A stretch of DNA of 64,000 nt from Trypanosoma brucei gambiense DAL972 (Eukaryota; Euglenozoa; Kinetoplastea; Trypanosomatida; Trypanosomatidae), in the NCBI RefSeq assembly GCF_000210295.1, contig NC_026742.1, positions 744,001 through 808,000 of the forward strand, in the 5' to 3' direction. This document shows, in pieces, positions 10,103 to 20,065 of this stretch. Numbering within the stretch: position 1 is the stretch's first letter; every line of letters starts with the position of its first letter. Both the position numbers and the translations under genes were made by a program. The notes under the pieces are model-generated. The model was given only the letters and a program-made list of their open reading frames with translations. It ran no database searches and had not been told where the DNA came from.

Positions 10103-11197
10103 ATGGCTGAGTATGACATTAATTTGGAGGAAGCGCTTGGTGCGGCAATAGAGGCAGCTCGTAAAGCAGGTGGTATCATGTGGGACTTCTACCAGTACCG
10201 CCGGGAAACCATTGCAACCATAGCGCCAAAAATGCAAAAAGATGCCTCTGACAGTGTTGATGTGTCGTCAGGCACCGAAGCGGTGAATCCCAGCGTCTCT
10301 CAGCTCCTTGACATAAAGGCCAAAACTTCAACCACAGATCTTGTCACATATTACGACAAACTTTGCGATGAAGCGATAATGAATGTTCTTCAGCAATACT
10401 CGTCAACGGTTGAAAACCAGAAGCGCGGAGCAGGTTACACTTCGTTTCGCTTCGGTTTTATTACGGAAGAAATATGCCCTGATAAGCAACTGGAAGACGT
10501 ACCGACTTGGATTGTTGATCCCATTGATGGCACTATGTCGTTTGTGCATGGGTCGTGCGACTGCTGCGTGAGTATTGGACTCACCATAAAGAAGGAAACG
10601 GTCCTTGCGGTGATTTATTGCCCGTTCCTCCCCTCTATAAACAAAAATCCCCCAGGGCCGACCTCCTCTGGCGTCTACGCTGGTGAGATGTACACTGCCA
10701 TTCGAGGCCAAGGGGCCTTTCTCAATGGCAGACGCATAGTCGTGCAGACGGACACTACTCAAGATGCGGCTATGGTGGTCTTTGGCTACCCAATGCGTCC
10801 CGTGCTATCGGCAGAGGAACGGGAGAAAAATAGCAACGACCTGGAGAAAGCCAGAAAGGAAAAGCACTGCCAAATGTTAGATGCTGCAGCACATATTCGA
10901 AAGAAGCTTGCCATGTGTCCAGTCCAGGGACTGCGCAGTTACGGCGCCTGTGCACTCATTTTAGCTTTTGTTGCTTCGGGTCGGATTGACCTCTACATGG
11001 AGCCCTCCGGCAAGATATGGGACGTCTGTGCAGGGAACCTTCTGGTCACTGAGGCGGGGGGTGTCGTGAAAAATATATGGGGGGATGAGTTCGAAATGGA
11101 GCGGACAACAACAATCATCGCAGGTGCAAACGAGAAGCTCGTGTCTTTTGCCGCAGAAATCTGCAATGAGGTGAGCTATGGAAGATTTTGGCTGTAG
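10103..11197 (+). CDS. Inositol monophosphatase family phosphatase
   Basis: A 364-residue Mg-dependent, typically Li-sensitive sugar-phosphate phosphatase; the likely reaction is myo-inositol monophosphate to inositol plus phosphate, feeding phosphatidylinositol and GPI synthesis. Metal-binding motifs are all present: the glutamate pair in TEEI (122-123), the DPIDGT motif (139-144) preceded by WIV, and WDVCAG (306-311). The protein is longer than the usual ~275 residues because of insertions around 45-70, 105-116 and 175-190 and a charged stretch near 235-262. The ATG at 10103 begins the conserved helix; upstream in-frame sequence has no ATG. Other phosphatases of the superfamily (such as 3'-nucleotidases) are less likely given motif spacing. 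Confidence 0.93.
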   Translation: MAEYDINLEEALGAAIEAARKAGGIMWDFYQYRRETIATIAPKMQKDASDSVDVSSGTEAVNPSVSQLLDIKAKTSTTDLVTYYDKLCDEAIMNVLQQYSSTVENQKRGAGYTSFRFGFITEEICPDKQLEDVPTWIVDPIDGTMSFVHGSCDCCVSIGLTIKKETVLAVIYCPFLPSINKNPPGPTSSGVYAGEMYTAIRGQGAFLNGRRIVVQTDTTQDAAMVVFGYPMRPVLSAEEREKNSNDLEKARKEKHCQMLDAAAHIRKKLAMCPVQGLRSYGACALILAFVASGRIDLYMEPSGKIWDVCAGNLLVTEAGGVVKNIWGDEFEMERTTTIIAGANEKLVSFAAEICNEVSYGRFWL

Positions 11198-11695
11198 ATT
11201 GGAGCCGGCCCCATAAAGGTTCTTTTGTCATGTATCATCCTCCGTACGAAATCACACCAGCATTAACGAAAGCAAAACGGTTAGATCGTTTGCCGCCATT
11301 TCCATTTCTCATATATGTTGCTCTCAATAAACGCTTGCACTCCCATGCTAGGAGGAGAGTGAATACGGTACTAGAAAGACACACCTTCACGAACATCAAG
11401 ATAACGAACTAGGGAAATCATCAGAAACTACTCGACGATTGAGCAACAAGACAACGAGAAAGATGTCTGCCACCTTAAGTATAGCTTGTCTTTGTCCACA
11501 ATGAATACAAAGGACAGACTAGACAACATAAGAACACTCAAAACGACAATAATGCTGAGCGTGGCATCTCCATTACTTTTTCGAATCGATTATACCCACA
11601 ATGTTATAATTCACCGCAAAATGCTCGAGCCAATAGCATTACATTAACAAACGACAAAAATCCTCAAAATGAAGAAAAATGAGGTATTAACGAGT
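11198..11695 (+). other. Spacer upstream of the MFS array
   Basis: About 500 AT-rich bases of unique sequence up to the abrupt start of homology with the MFS genes at about 11696. No gene or pyrimidine tract of note. Confidence 0.55.
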
Positions 11696-12006
11696 TTCCT
11701 CTTGTTGCGCTTCTACCGATATATGTTTGCCGTAATGCTTTAATGAATTCCACCGCGGGAGTTACACGCAGTATCATTATGGACTGCGCTCGCAGGGAGA
11801 ACCGTGCGATGTGGGCTGCATTCGAGTGTTTTGTTTCTTTCATGTGGTCGGCAAGTTCTGTAATGGGCGGATACATTGCTAGTGCGAAGGGATATAAGTA
11901 TACATTTGTCATCACTGCCCTAATTCACTTTATTGCTATGTTTGTATTGGTGCCGGCCATATCTGGTGTGCGGCAGTTGGATAGGCGCGGCAAGGTTTTG
12001 CGGTAA
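11696..12006 (+). pseudogene. 5'-truncated MFS transporter remnant
   Basis: The frame begins inside an MFS gene at TTCCTCTTGTTGCG and runs to the TAA at 12004-12006. It encodes only about the last 100 residues, identical to the C-terminal membrane helices of the full gene that ends at 14024. Upstream of 11696 the sequence is unrelated and a TGA lies in frame at 11680-11682. The only in-frame ATG is internal (11743), giving at most an 87-residue fragment with two or three membrane segments. An ATG at 11669 is out of frame. No function is likely unless the fragment is translated. Confidence 0.85.
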
Positions 12007-12590
12007 TTGAGTTTGTGTTGTTGGGATGGTTCAGTATTCTGCTGACCATTTGCTGTACGTTTGTGTTTTTGTCGACATAGTTTTTCGTTATGTGTAGTTT
12101 GCTGCAAGTTAGGAAGTTGAGTCATCTAGGAGAGTACGCATTTTGCCCGTATGTGGAATTGGTATCTTAATTGAGAATATAACGTCTCCAGTTGTGGGAT
12201 ATATATATATATATGTATATATATTCTACATGCATATCTAATTCACAAACAATGCGTCACCTTGAGGTGGCTGTTCACTACGAACTTTGTTACGCTTGGT
12301 TCCTCAATTTTTGGGTTGGACTCACCACTCATTGTGATCGGCTACGTTGTGGTACCCGGTTTATTGACTCTCTGCCTCTAGTGGCACATTATTAACTGTG
12401 CATGCCACTGTGCTTTTCGCCCTTATTTGCTCCCTTTACGGTGGCCAATTTATATTTAACTTCTTCTTCATTTTGAGTGCCTTATTTGCTGTCATCACTC
12501 TTTAATTTTATATTTGGGCTGATTCTTATAACCTTGTCACTACTATTTATGCATACCCTTGTATCTTACGTTAGATCACACTTCTTACCT
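12007..12590 (+). other. Intergenic region of MFS repeat unit 1
   Basis: 584 bases of 3' UTR and leader with an AT microsatellite (about 12199-12228). A CTTCTTCTTCATTTTGAG tract has its AG at 12476-12477, a plausible splice acceptor for the next gene. The same sequence recurs at 14025-14608. Confidence 0.6.
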
Positions 12591-14024
12591 ATGAGCAGCA
12601 CAGACAATGATATCGTTGAGGAGCCCCGCAGTTTCCGGAAGGAATTAGAGAACAGTAACGTTAGGGGTGTGTTGTTGTTTGTATTCATTGATGGTGCTGC
12701 GTCCTCCATATGGTCTTCCCAACCGTACCAGGTGATGGTCAGTCGCCTTGCAGGTGATACTGCGGTTGGTTGGGTATCCGCTGCCGCTGGAGTCGCACAA
12801 ATCGTTGGCGCATTGATAGCTGGTGGTGTTCGCAATGTGCCCCGTCAAGTCATCTGCCGCCTCAGCGCCTTTTGTGGTTTGGTTGCTGTGATCATGTCAG
12901 TTTATGGTATTACAACCCAAGATATAATGATATATTACTTTGCTTCTGCGCTGTGGGGCATGTATGGAGGGATGGCGTTCACGGGGACTGAAGCGCTGTT
13001 TGCTGACAGTGTTGAATCAGGAAAGCGCGGCTTCGTGTACAACCTGAAGTGGATCAATGAAACAACAAGCTCATGCGTTGGCTCCCTTATCCTGCTTATC
13101 ATGACACTCTACCTTGGAAACGACTGGGATACAAATGTCTTGAAGATTCTCATGTATACCGGTCTTGCCGTTCACCCCACCGCTTTCTTTGCTTTACTCG
13201 GCATGAAAGACAAAAACATTCTCCACGTTGATGATGGGTGTGAAGATTGCGAGCAATTCGCATCGGAAGCAAGCCAACGTCGACTGACTGATGGTGACTC
13301 ATCAACCAAACCTTTACTGGGAGGAACTAAGGATATAATCGAAGAGGACGGCTGGGATGAAGAATCTGAGGAAGAGGAAAGAAATTGCTGTGACTACCTC
13401 TGTACTGGGGTCACATCCTCCTGGCAATGGCTCTTCACTGTGTCAGCTTTACCGTTTTTGCTCGCGTTGGGTAATTTGCTTATTTCCGTTGGCTCTGGAG
13501 TCACAATGCAATACATTTCCCTTTATTTTATAAAAGAACGACACGTAACTCCTATTATGTTTTTCATTACAAACATTGCTGTCAATATCTGTATCGCGCT
13601 TTCTTCCACGATGGTGCGTTATCTCAGCGAGCATCACCTTGATCGTGTGAGTGCCACCATACTCGTACGCACACTTAGTGCATCACTGTTACTAACAATG
13701 GGTGTGATTGAACTTCCTCTTGTTGCGCTTCTACCGATATATGTTTGCCGTAATGCTTTAATGAATTCCACCGCGGGAGTTACACGCAGTATCATTATGG
13801 ACTGCGCTCGCAGGGAGAACCGTGCGATGTGGGCTGCATTCGAGTGTTTTGTTTCTTTCATGTGGTCGGCAAGTTCTGTAATGGGCGGATACATTGCTAG
13901 TGCGAAGGGATATAAGTATACATTTGTCATCACTGCCCTAATTCACTTTATTGCTATGTTTGTATTGGTGCCGGCCATATCTGGTGTGCGGCAGTTGGAT
14001 AGGCGCGGCAAGGTTTTGCGGTAA
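12591..14024 (+). CDS. Major facilitator superfamily transporter, copy 1
   Basis: A 477-residue multi-pass membrane protein with roughly 12 hydrophobic segments split by an acidic cytoplasmic loop (about residues 205-255, with an EESEEEE run and a CC pair after it). This is the usual MFS layout of two six-helix halves. The substrate is not evident; the family is broad and includes nutrient, drug and folate/biopterin-type carriers. Start choice: ATG at 12591 begins a soluble N-terminus; an in-frame ATG at 12549 would add 14 residues, and both follow a possible acceptor at 12476-12477. It is nearly identical to the next gene, differing in one short membrane segment and in the C-terminal tail (RRGKVLR here). 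Confidence 0.9.
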   Translation: MSSTDNDIVEEPRSFRKELENSNVRGVLLFVFIDGAASSIWSSQPYQVMVSRLAGDTAVGWVSAAAGVAQIVGALIAGGVRNVPRQVICRLSAFCGLVAVIMSVYGITTQDIMIYYFASALWGMYGGMAFTGTEALFADSVESGKRGFVYNLKWINETTSSCVGSLILLIMTLYLGNDWDTNVLKILMYTGLAVHPTAFFALLGMKDKNILHVDDGCEDCEQFASEASQRRLTDGDSSTKPLLGGTKDIIEEDGWDEESEEEERNCCDYLCTGVTSSWQWLFTVSALPFLLALGNLLISVGSGVTMQYISLYFIKERHVTPIMFFITNIAVNICIALSSTMVRYLSEHHLDRVSATILVRTLSASLLLTMGVIELPLVALLPIYVCRNALMNSTAGVTRSIIMDCARRENRAMWAAFECFVSFMWSASSVMGGYIASAKGYKYTFVITALIHFIAMFVLVPAISGVRQLDRRGKVLR

Positions 14025-15731
14025 TTGAGTTTGTGTTGTTGGGATGGTTCAGTATTCTGCTGACCATTTGCTGTACGTTTGTGTTTTTGTCGACATAGTT
14101 TTTCGTTATGTGTAGTTTGCTGCAAGTTAGGAAGTTGAGTCATCTAGGAGAGTACGCATTTTGCCCGTATGTGGAATTGGTATCTTAATTGAGAATATAA
14201 CGTCTCCAGTTGTGGGATATATATATATATATGTATATATATTCTACATGCATATCTAATTCACAAACAATGCGTCACCTTGAGGTGGCTGTTCACTACG
14301 AACTTTGTTACGCTTGGTTCCTCAATTTTTGGGTTGGACTCACCACTCATTGTGATCGGCTACGTTGTGGTACCCGGTTTATTGACTCTCTGCCTCTAGT
14401 GGCACATTATTAACTGTGCATGCCACTGTGCTTTTCGCCCTTATTTGCTCCCTTTACGGTGGCCAATTTATATTTAACTTCTTCTTCATTTTGAGTGCCT
14501 TATTTGCTGTCATCACTCTTTAATTTTATATTTGGGCTGATTCTTATAACCTTGTCACTACTATTTATGCATACCCTTGTATCTTACGTTAGATCACACT
14601 TCTTACCTATGAGCAGCACAGACAATGATATCGTTGAGGAGCCCCGCAGTTTCCGGAAGGAATTAGAGAACAGTAACGTTAGGGGTGTGTTGTTGTTTGT
14701 ATTCATTGATGGTGCTGCGTCCTCCATATGGTCTTCCCAACCGTACCAGGTGATGGTCAGTCGCCTTGCAGGTGATACTGCGGTTGGTTGGGTATCCGCT
14801 GCCGCTGGAGTCGCACAAATCGTTGGCGCATTGATAGCTGGTGGTGTTCGCAATGTGCCCCGTCAAGTCATCTGCCGCCTCAGCGCCTTTTGTGGTTTGG
14901 TTGCTGTGATCATGTCAGTTTATGGTATTACAACCCAAGATATAATGATATATTACTTTGCTTCTGCGCTGTGGGGCATGTATGGAGGGATGGCGTTCAC
15001 GGGGACTGAAGCGCTGTTTGCTGACAGTGTTGAATCAGGAAAGCGCGGCTTCGTGTACAACCTGAAGTGGATCAATGAAACAACAAGCTCATGCGTTGGC
15101 TCCCTTATCCTGCTTATCATGACACTCTACCTTGGAAACGACTGGGATACAAATGTCTTGAAGATTCTCATGTATACCGGTCTTGCCGTTCACCCCACCG
15201 CTTTCTTTGCTTTACTCGGCATGAAAGACAAAAACATTCTCCACGTTGATGATGGGTGTGAAGATTGCGAGCAATTCGCATCGGAAGCAAGCCAACGTCG
15301 ACTGACTGATGGTGACTCATCAACCAAACCTTTACTGGGAGGAACTAAGGATATAATCGAAGAGGACGGCTGGGATGAAGAATCTGAGGAAGAGGAAAGA
15401 AATTGCTGTGACTACCTCTGTACTGGGGTCACATCCTCCTGGCAATGGCTCTTCACTGTGTCAGCTTTACCGTTTTTGCTCGCGTTGGGTAATTTGCTTA
15501 TTTCCGTTGGCTCTGGAGTCACAATGCAATACATTTCCCTTTATTTTATAAAAGAACGACACGTAACTCCTATTATGTTTTTCATTACAAACATTGCTGT
15601 CAATATCTGTATCGCGCTTTCTTCCACGATGGTGCGTTATCTCAGCGAGCATCACCTTGATCGTGTGAGTGCCACCATACTCGTACGCACACTTAGTGCG
15701 TTTTTCATGCTGATAATGGGTATGGCTGAAC
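13714..15731 (+). repeat. Tandem repeat unit 2 of the MFS array (2018 bp)
   Basis: Second copy of the 2018-bp unit, including the C-terminal part of MFS copy 1, the intergenic region and most of copy 2. A partial third repeat of the gene tail follows at 15732-16017, after which the sequence becomes unique. Confidence 0.9.
14025..14608 (+). other. Intergenic region of MFS repeat unit 2
   Basis: Same content as 12007-12590: shared 3' UTR, AT microsatellite (about 14217-14246) and candidate acceptor AG at 14494-14495. No additional gene. Confidence 0.6.
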
Positions 15732-16048
15732 TTCCTCTTGTTGCGCTTCTACCGATATATGTTTGCCGTAATGCTTTAATGAATTCCACCGCGGGAGTTA
15801 CACGCAGTATCATTATGGACTGCGCTCGCAGGGAGAACCGTGCGATGTGGGCTGCATTCGAGTGTTTTGTTTCTTTCATGTGGTCGGCAAGTTCTGTAAT
15901 GGGCGGATACATTGCTAGTGCGAAGGGATATAAGTATACATTTGTCATCACTGCCCTAATTCACTTTATTGCTATGTTTGTATTGGTGCCGGCCATATCT
16001 GGTGTGCGGCAGTTGGACAGACACGCAAAAGCGAAATCACGAACTTGA
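14609..16048 (+). CDS. Major facilitator superfamily transporter, copy 2
   Basis: A 479-residue transporter identical to copy 1 over most of its length, including the acidic loop. Two differences are visible. A patch of ten residues in a late membrane helix reads FFMLIMGMAE instead of SLLLTMGVIE. The C-terminus reads RHAKAKSRT instead of RRGKVLR because homology ends at about 16017. Its 3' UTR is therefore unique, so copies 1 and 2 could differ in mRNA stability even though their 5' regions match. An upstream in-frame ATG at 14567 is possible. Confidence 0.9.
   Translation: MSSTDNDIVEEPRSFRKELENSNVRGVLLFVFIDGAASSIWSSQPYQVMVSRLAGDTAVGWVSAAAGVAQIVGALIAGGVRNVPRQVICRLSAFCGLVAVIMSVYGITTQDIMIYYFASALWGMYGGMAFTGTEALFADSVESGKRGFVYNLKWINETTSSCVGSLILLIMTLYLGNDWDTNVLKILMYTGLAVHPTAFFALLGMKDKNILHVDDGCEDCEQFASEASQRRLTDGDSSTKPLLGGTKDIIEEDGWDEESEEEERNCCDYLCTGVTSSWQWLFTVSALPFLLALGNLLISVGSGVTMQYISLYFIKERHVTPIMFFITNIAVNICIALSSTMVRYLSEHHLDRVSATILVRTLSAFFMLIMGMAELPLVALLPIYVCRNALMNSTAGVTRSIIMDCARRENRAMWAAFECFVSFMWSASSVMGGYIASAKGYKYTFVITALIHFIAMFVLVPAISGVRQLDRHAKAKSRT
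15732..16017 (+). repeat. Partial third repeat (MFS gene tail)
   Basis: Matches 11696-11981 and 13714-13999. Homology stops within the codons after GCGGCAGTTGGA, near 16017, just before the stop codon. Confidence 0.88.
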
Positions 16049-16685
16049 GTGGCATTGGTGAGGGAATGTTGTTTGTTGCTTTGTTGGTGTCGTATCTGCA
16101 ACTCATATTTGGGAATGCGTGGGATCAGGAGCGATTGCCATGGGTCTTTGCTTTGGAAAAGATCTCTTTTTTTTTTGTTGATTGCTTACTTGTACTACGT
16201 GTTGGTAGAACGGGCGCTTACGGGACTACATGCACTACTCAATATTCACCATTGGTAAGTTCCTTGGTCAGTGCCTGTTATTTTCAAATCTTTTTTTTCT
16301 TTTTTCGTTTTTCAATGGGGGTAATAAGTAGACGGTAACATTCATCCTTGTATTATCTGTGAGTGCCTGTCTGGCGTGTGTGGCCTCCATTTGGTTGAAT
16401 AATTGTAGGTTCCCTTCTATGTGTCGCTGGCGTTTGCCACTGATTTTATTACCCTTTTCCGCTCTTATCTGCTGTTGCGGCCGTTATACCTCTGCTCCCA
16501 GTACCCTATTTTTCTTGGTGGGGGAAGCCGCTGTATTGGCGTGATGCATTATATATGCAGATGCACTGTCTAATCTCCGCGTTTTGTCCTTTCTGTGTTG
16601 TCCCTGTCCATGCTTAGTTGGTTTTCCTCCTGGCTCTCCTTTGTTATTTGTCGTTCAATTTTAATAGGCGATTCTGCATTCTTTG
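16049..16685 (+). other. Spacer after the MFS array
   Basis: About 640 bases with T-rich runs (16168, 16289). A pyrimidine-rich stretch at 16620-16662 is followed by AG at 16666-16667, probably the splice acceptor of the next gene. No gene seen. Confidence 0.55.
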
Positions 16686-17321
16686 ATGTCATGTGGGAAG
16701 CCCACGGACAATAATTCCAGGCTTGGTGGCGGTTGCGATGAAGGTGCCCCCGATTTTTCCTCACAGCAAGTAACGGATAGGCATTTGCATGGCTACATCG
16801 CTATGGCGCTGCCTCTTGTTCATGTTCTGCGGGAGCAACACACGTTGCGTGCCGAGGCAATTGCTCGCCAAATTACGGAGAAGTGGGGTGGTGAAGCAAC
16901 TGCCGTGGAAAACTTGTTAAAACTTTTGGAGGAATACAATGCGGAAACGGGTAGCAATGTTGATGATACTTCCAGTCGTAGCACTAACTCGAGCCGGGAA
17001 GGTAGCACAGATGATGATGATTCCTTAAGCGAAGACTGTGAAGATGCGTACTCGGGTGACGAGTGTAATGGAAGTACCCTGCAAACCCTACATGATGTTG
17101 TTGAGCGTGTGCGATCATTGGAGTCTTATACACATTCTCTTCCTGAGGCTGTTCGCGAGCCATCAACTGTTGCCGAGGCCGCAGAACCGCCGGTATTGCA
17201 CGGAGATGATGGAGAGGAGTGTGAAGAGGAGTGTGAAGAGGAGAGACGACTATTAGAAGACATAGACCGCGCTGTGAAGCGAGAAATGGATAGATTGTCG
17301 ATAATCAGGAAACATCGGTGA
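16686..17321 (+). CDS. Hypothetical acidic protein
   Basis: A 211-residue protein I do not recognise. The first ATG after the likely acceptor (16666-16667) is 16686. An alpha-helical N-terminal half (about 35-90) with HVLREQHTLRAEAIARQI is followed by a serine- and aspartate-rich low-complexity stretch (about 95-130). Near the C-terminus is an acidic repeat of ECEEE type (from GAGTGTGAAGAG duplications, 17215-17245), then a basic helix ending in RKHR. No signal peptide or membrane segment. Coding potential is supported by length, splice context and codon use like its neighbours. Confidence 0.7.
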   Translation: MSCGKPTDNNSRLGGGCDEGAPDFSSQQVTDRHLHGYIAMALPLVHVLREQHTLRAEAIARQITEKWGGEATAVENLLKLLEEYNAETGSNVDDTSSRSTNSSREGSTDDDDSLSEDCEDAYSGDECNGSTLQTLHDVVERVRSLESYTHSLPEAVREPSTVAEAAEPPVLHGDDGEECEEECEEERRLLEDIDRAVKREMDRLSIIRKHR

Positions 17322-18052
17322 GGAACATGTACAGGCGTCAAAGGGTTATGCATATAATAGTTATGTTAGGGGGCTGTGTACGATCAACAAACTTATGCTC
17401 ATCAGAAGAGGATAGTGAAATCGTTTGTGGAAACCGACTGCAACCTACGGAACCCACTGGCGGACGCAGAAGGGAGTTGTATGTGCGATGCTGAGCCGCG
17501 CGTTTCTCATCTTTCCACATATTTTTAAAGAGAATATATACGATATGATGACGTTGCTTTTCTCGTCGGTCCCATAGCTTTGTGATATCAAACCATGTTT
17601 CATTTCCCAGAGATGCTGATGGTGAAGTGGCCGCGAACAGCAAAGAAGCGTGAGTGGCGTGTGCTGATCGGCGGGTAATGGCCCAGACATGGTCTGCCTC
17701 CAGCCATGCACTGTTTGTTGGATCATGCAACCCACTATCCTGCCGATTTTATTAAATTTCGTGCATCTGTCTGCCGTTGCTGTCACAAGCACCCATATTT
17801 ACCCTACCTCTGTTCTACCTTACCAGTGGCGAGATACTAGCTAAACCTGCGCTAAGGGGGGGAATTGGGCACCACAGTTCTCACCTCCGCGACCTCACCG
17901 TGCGTGGGGTGGGTGAACGGCGGTTGTACCCTGCTTCTCTACCCGTAGCGAAAAGGCAAGGAAAAGGGAGGGTAAAGACGGGGGGACTGCGCAGTGAGGT
18001 AGCAACCAAACGACTGAGGTGAAAACGAGTTCAACAGAATTACACCAAAGAG
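17322..18052 (+). other. Spacer before the 670-residue protein gene
   Basis: 730 bases. Possible splice acceptors are AG at 17825-17826 after an ACCTCTGTTCTACC tract and AG at 17947-17948 after CTGCTTCTCTACCC. Open frames on the minus strand here are not convincing. Confidence 0.55.
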
Positions 18053-20065
18053 ATGATTCTCCGGGGACGGTTAAGCGCCGCCCTAATACTTTCTAGTTAC
18101 AGGACGGTAGTGACACCAGTCGCTCCACCACGCTACGTTCGTCGTCGAATACGGGAAAGTATGGTTCGCCATGTTCTAACCGCAGCACAACCCTTGACAG
18201 TGAGTGATCTCATAGATCTTGTGCGAGGAACTTGTGATGTTGAAGGTTACGCGTCAGCCCACCGTGAAGAACAAGGTGACGCCAGTTTTCCGAATTCATC
18301 ATCTGATGAGCAACCCCCAACGCACGCGGTCGGGACAGAGAAAGAGAGGCAAGTTAGACATCTCACCAACTTTCTGGTAGCCAACACTCCCGAACAGGGT
18401 GACACTTCGTCATCATCATACAAGAAGCAATCAAACTACTTGATAGAATCAACGGTTCGACTTCTGCTCGCCGTTGACCCCCAGTTTCGCGTTTCGGTGG
18501 GAGGGTATGTGTGCTACCCCAATTTGCCATCGATGATCATTGCATCAACGAATGTTGAACGTAACGAATCATGGGTGCGGTCGATGCGCTCTCTTGTGCG
18601 TGCGGAGGAGGCCGCACATAGGACTACCGTGGACTGTAATGACAACAGAACCACACGACGTATCGTCTCTGCACGAGCAGAAGAGGGTGCGCCCTCCCGG
18701 GGGTGGAGCTATATTGTAAGTCTTTGGTGCATGTTGGATCCCCTTTCGGAAACTCCGGAGGAAAATGATGTGGGGCGAAGGGATCTCAAGCAAGATACAC
18801 AATGCTCTAAAAGAAACGCGAGTCGCGGAGGGGGCTCCTTCTCCGAACACCTTGCCGAGCTCTGGATTAAAACATATGACTCGAAGGAACTGCCCCCTCT
18901 TTTATGTGAAGGCTCACCGACGGGTGGTTGGCCTGGGGCTCGTCCTTGCGAGTTCCGTGAGTGTACTGAGGGAAACGATGCGCTTCGACGCTGGTGCGCC
19001 GAGACGCGTGAGGGATATGTGAACGACTTACTCTTGGCGAAGGCGGTTCTCGCGCCAGCGGCGAAGACGCTTTTGCAACAGGTTAATTTTCACATGGCGT
19101 ATTTGTTCAACCTCATTGTAGGTGTGCCTATTACATTGGGGCGGTTGTCAGCCCTTGTGCAGTGGGAAAGCCATCCGTTTGCAATGCACTACCGCTCGTT
19201 TCTTCATTTCGTCGTTCTGTTTACTGGTTGCTCTGCAGTCCTGCAAATGGAGCGCTATGAAATGCGACGGCGAGAGGTGCAAAAACGGTGGAGAAGTTTG
19301 CTATGGGTTCAGGTGCACGAGGAGTGGGAGCGCCAGCGGCAACAGCAGCTGGTGGGCCGTTTTGCCTCGCGCACACTCGTAGATGAGGCACACGCTAATA
19401 CACGTACCGGGCAGGTTGAAGCGGCTTTGGCGAATGTAAGTGGCACTAGTGACGATTATGGTGATATAGGTGGTACTCCGAGAGTTTCTCTGGGCGCAGA
19501 GCATTACCGATTCTGGGTAACCAGTACTAGTGGCCCATCTGTGAGTCCGAAGTTTGCGGACGTGTGTCGATGTGTTTTCCTTATGCCGTCGGCGGGTATG
19601 GCACCGGTGGACGTGACAACGCGAAGTCCCTCTGAGGTGATGGACGACCTTGCGGCTATGGAGCAACGAAACGGTGAAGAAAAGGGAGGCACGGTGAATG
19701 ATATCGTCGTGTTTGCTGCTACTCCCTTTGTGCTCGAGCAGCGAATATGTCGTCTTGTAAGACTGTGGTGGTTACTTGAGGGACAGCGCACATCCCAAGA
19801 CCGCACGAATGATGTTGTTATTACTATACGGCGGCTCTCCCAGCTTTGTTTGTGGGAACACGAGTACGGCAATCCAGCTGCGTCACGCATGATGCTCCAC
19901 TACCTTCAATCTTCCGAACATACAGAGGGCGTCATAAAGCTGGTGCCACCACCTGAACAGTCAGTGACAAAGCCTGATAGTGTTGACACTGCCGGGCAGT
20001 GGTTGGTAGTTGTTTCTCGGGCAAAGAAGACGGGAAAGAAGAGCGCGGAAATTGACGGTTCTTGA
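18053..20065 (+). CDS. Hypothetical protein, probably mitochondrial
   Basis: A 670-residue protein of unknown function. The N-terminus (MILRGRLSAALILSSYRTVV) is basic, hydroxylated and free of acidic residues, which fits a mitochondrial presequence. A helical stretch follows (about 30-65), then serine-rich and variable sequence. Residues about 340-385 are fairly hydrophobic and include FNLIVGVPITLG and FLHFVVLFTGCSAVL, which may be buried helices or weak membrane segments. A basic helix rich in R, E, Q and W follows (about 395-430). I could not match it to a family. The ATG at 18053 is the first in frame in its leader. Confidence 0.8.
   Translation: MILRGRLSAALILSSYRTVVTPVAPPRYVRRRIRESMVRHVLTAAQPLTVSDLIDLVRGTCDVEGYASAHREEQGDASFPNSSSDEQPPTHAVGTEKERQVRHLTNFLVANTPEQGDTSSSSYKKQSNYLIESTVRLLLAVDPQFRVSVGGYVCYPNLPSMIIASTNVERNESWVRSMRSLVRAEEAAHRTTVDCNDNRTTRRIVSARAEEGAPSRGWSYIVSLWCMLDPLSETPEENDVGRRDLKQDTQCSKRNASRGGGSFSEHLAELWIKTYDSKELPPLLCEGSPTGGWPGARPCEFRECTEGNDALRRWCAETREGYVNDLLLAKAVLAPAAKTLLQQVNFHMAYLFNLIVGVPITLGRLSALVQWESHPFAMHYRSFLHFVVLFTGCSAVLQMERYEMRRREVQKRWRSLLWVQVHEEWERQRQQQLVGRFASRTLVDEAHANTRTGQVEAALANVSGTSDDYGDIGGTPRVSLGAEHYRFWVTSTSGPSVSPKFADVCRCVFLMPSAGMAPVDVTTRSPSEVMDDLAAMEQRNGEEKGGTVNDIVVFAATPFVLEQRICRLVRLWWLLEGQRTSQDRTNDVVITIRRLSQLCLWEHEYGNPAASRMMLHYLQSSEHTEGVIKLVPPPEQSVTKPDSVDTAGQWLVVVSRAKKTGKKSAEIDGS

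Larger units (their letters stand above)
11696..13713 (+). repeat. Tandem repeat unit 1 of the MFS array (2018 bp)
   Basis: Starts with the tail of the truncated gene, then its 3' UTR, spacer, and the first ~1.1 kb of the next full gene. Corresponding bases recur exactly 2018 bp downstream. I saw no differences except in a 31-base patch at the right end (13682-13712 against 15700-15730). The AT microsatellite near 12200 is also the same length in both units. Confidence 0.9.

Noticed and set aside
11669..11730. ATG at 11669 as a possible new start for the truncated MFS remnant
   Set aside because: It is out of frame with the MFS tail and reaches a stop after about 20 codons.
11696..16017. MFS array considered as a transposon or integrated element
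   Set aside because: No reverse transcriptase, terminal repeats or target-site duplication; simple head-to-tail gene duplication explains it.
17338..17730. 130-codon minus-strand open frame in a spacer
   Set aside because: No recognisable family, antisense to the array, average composition for random open sequence.
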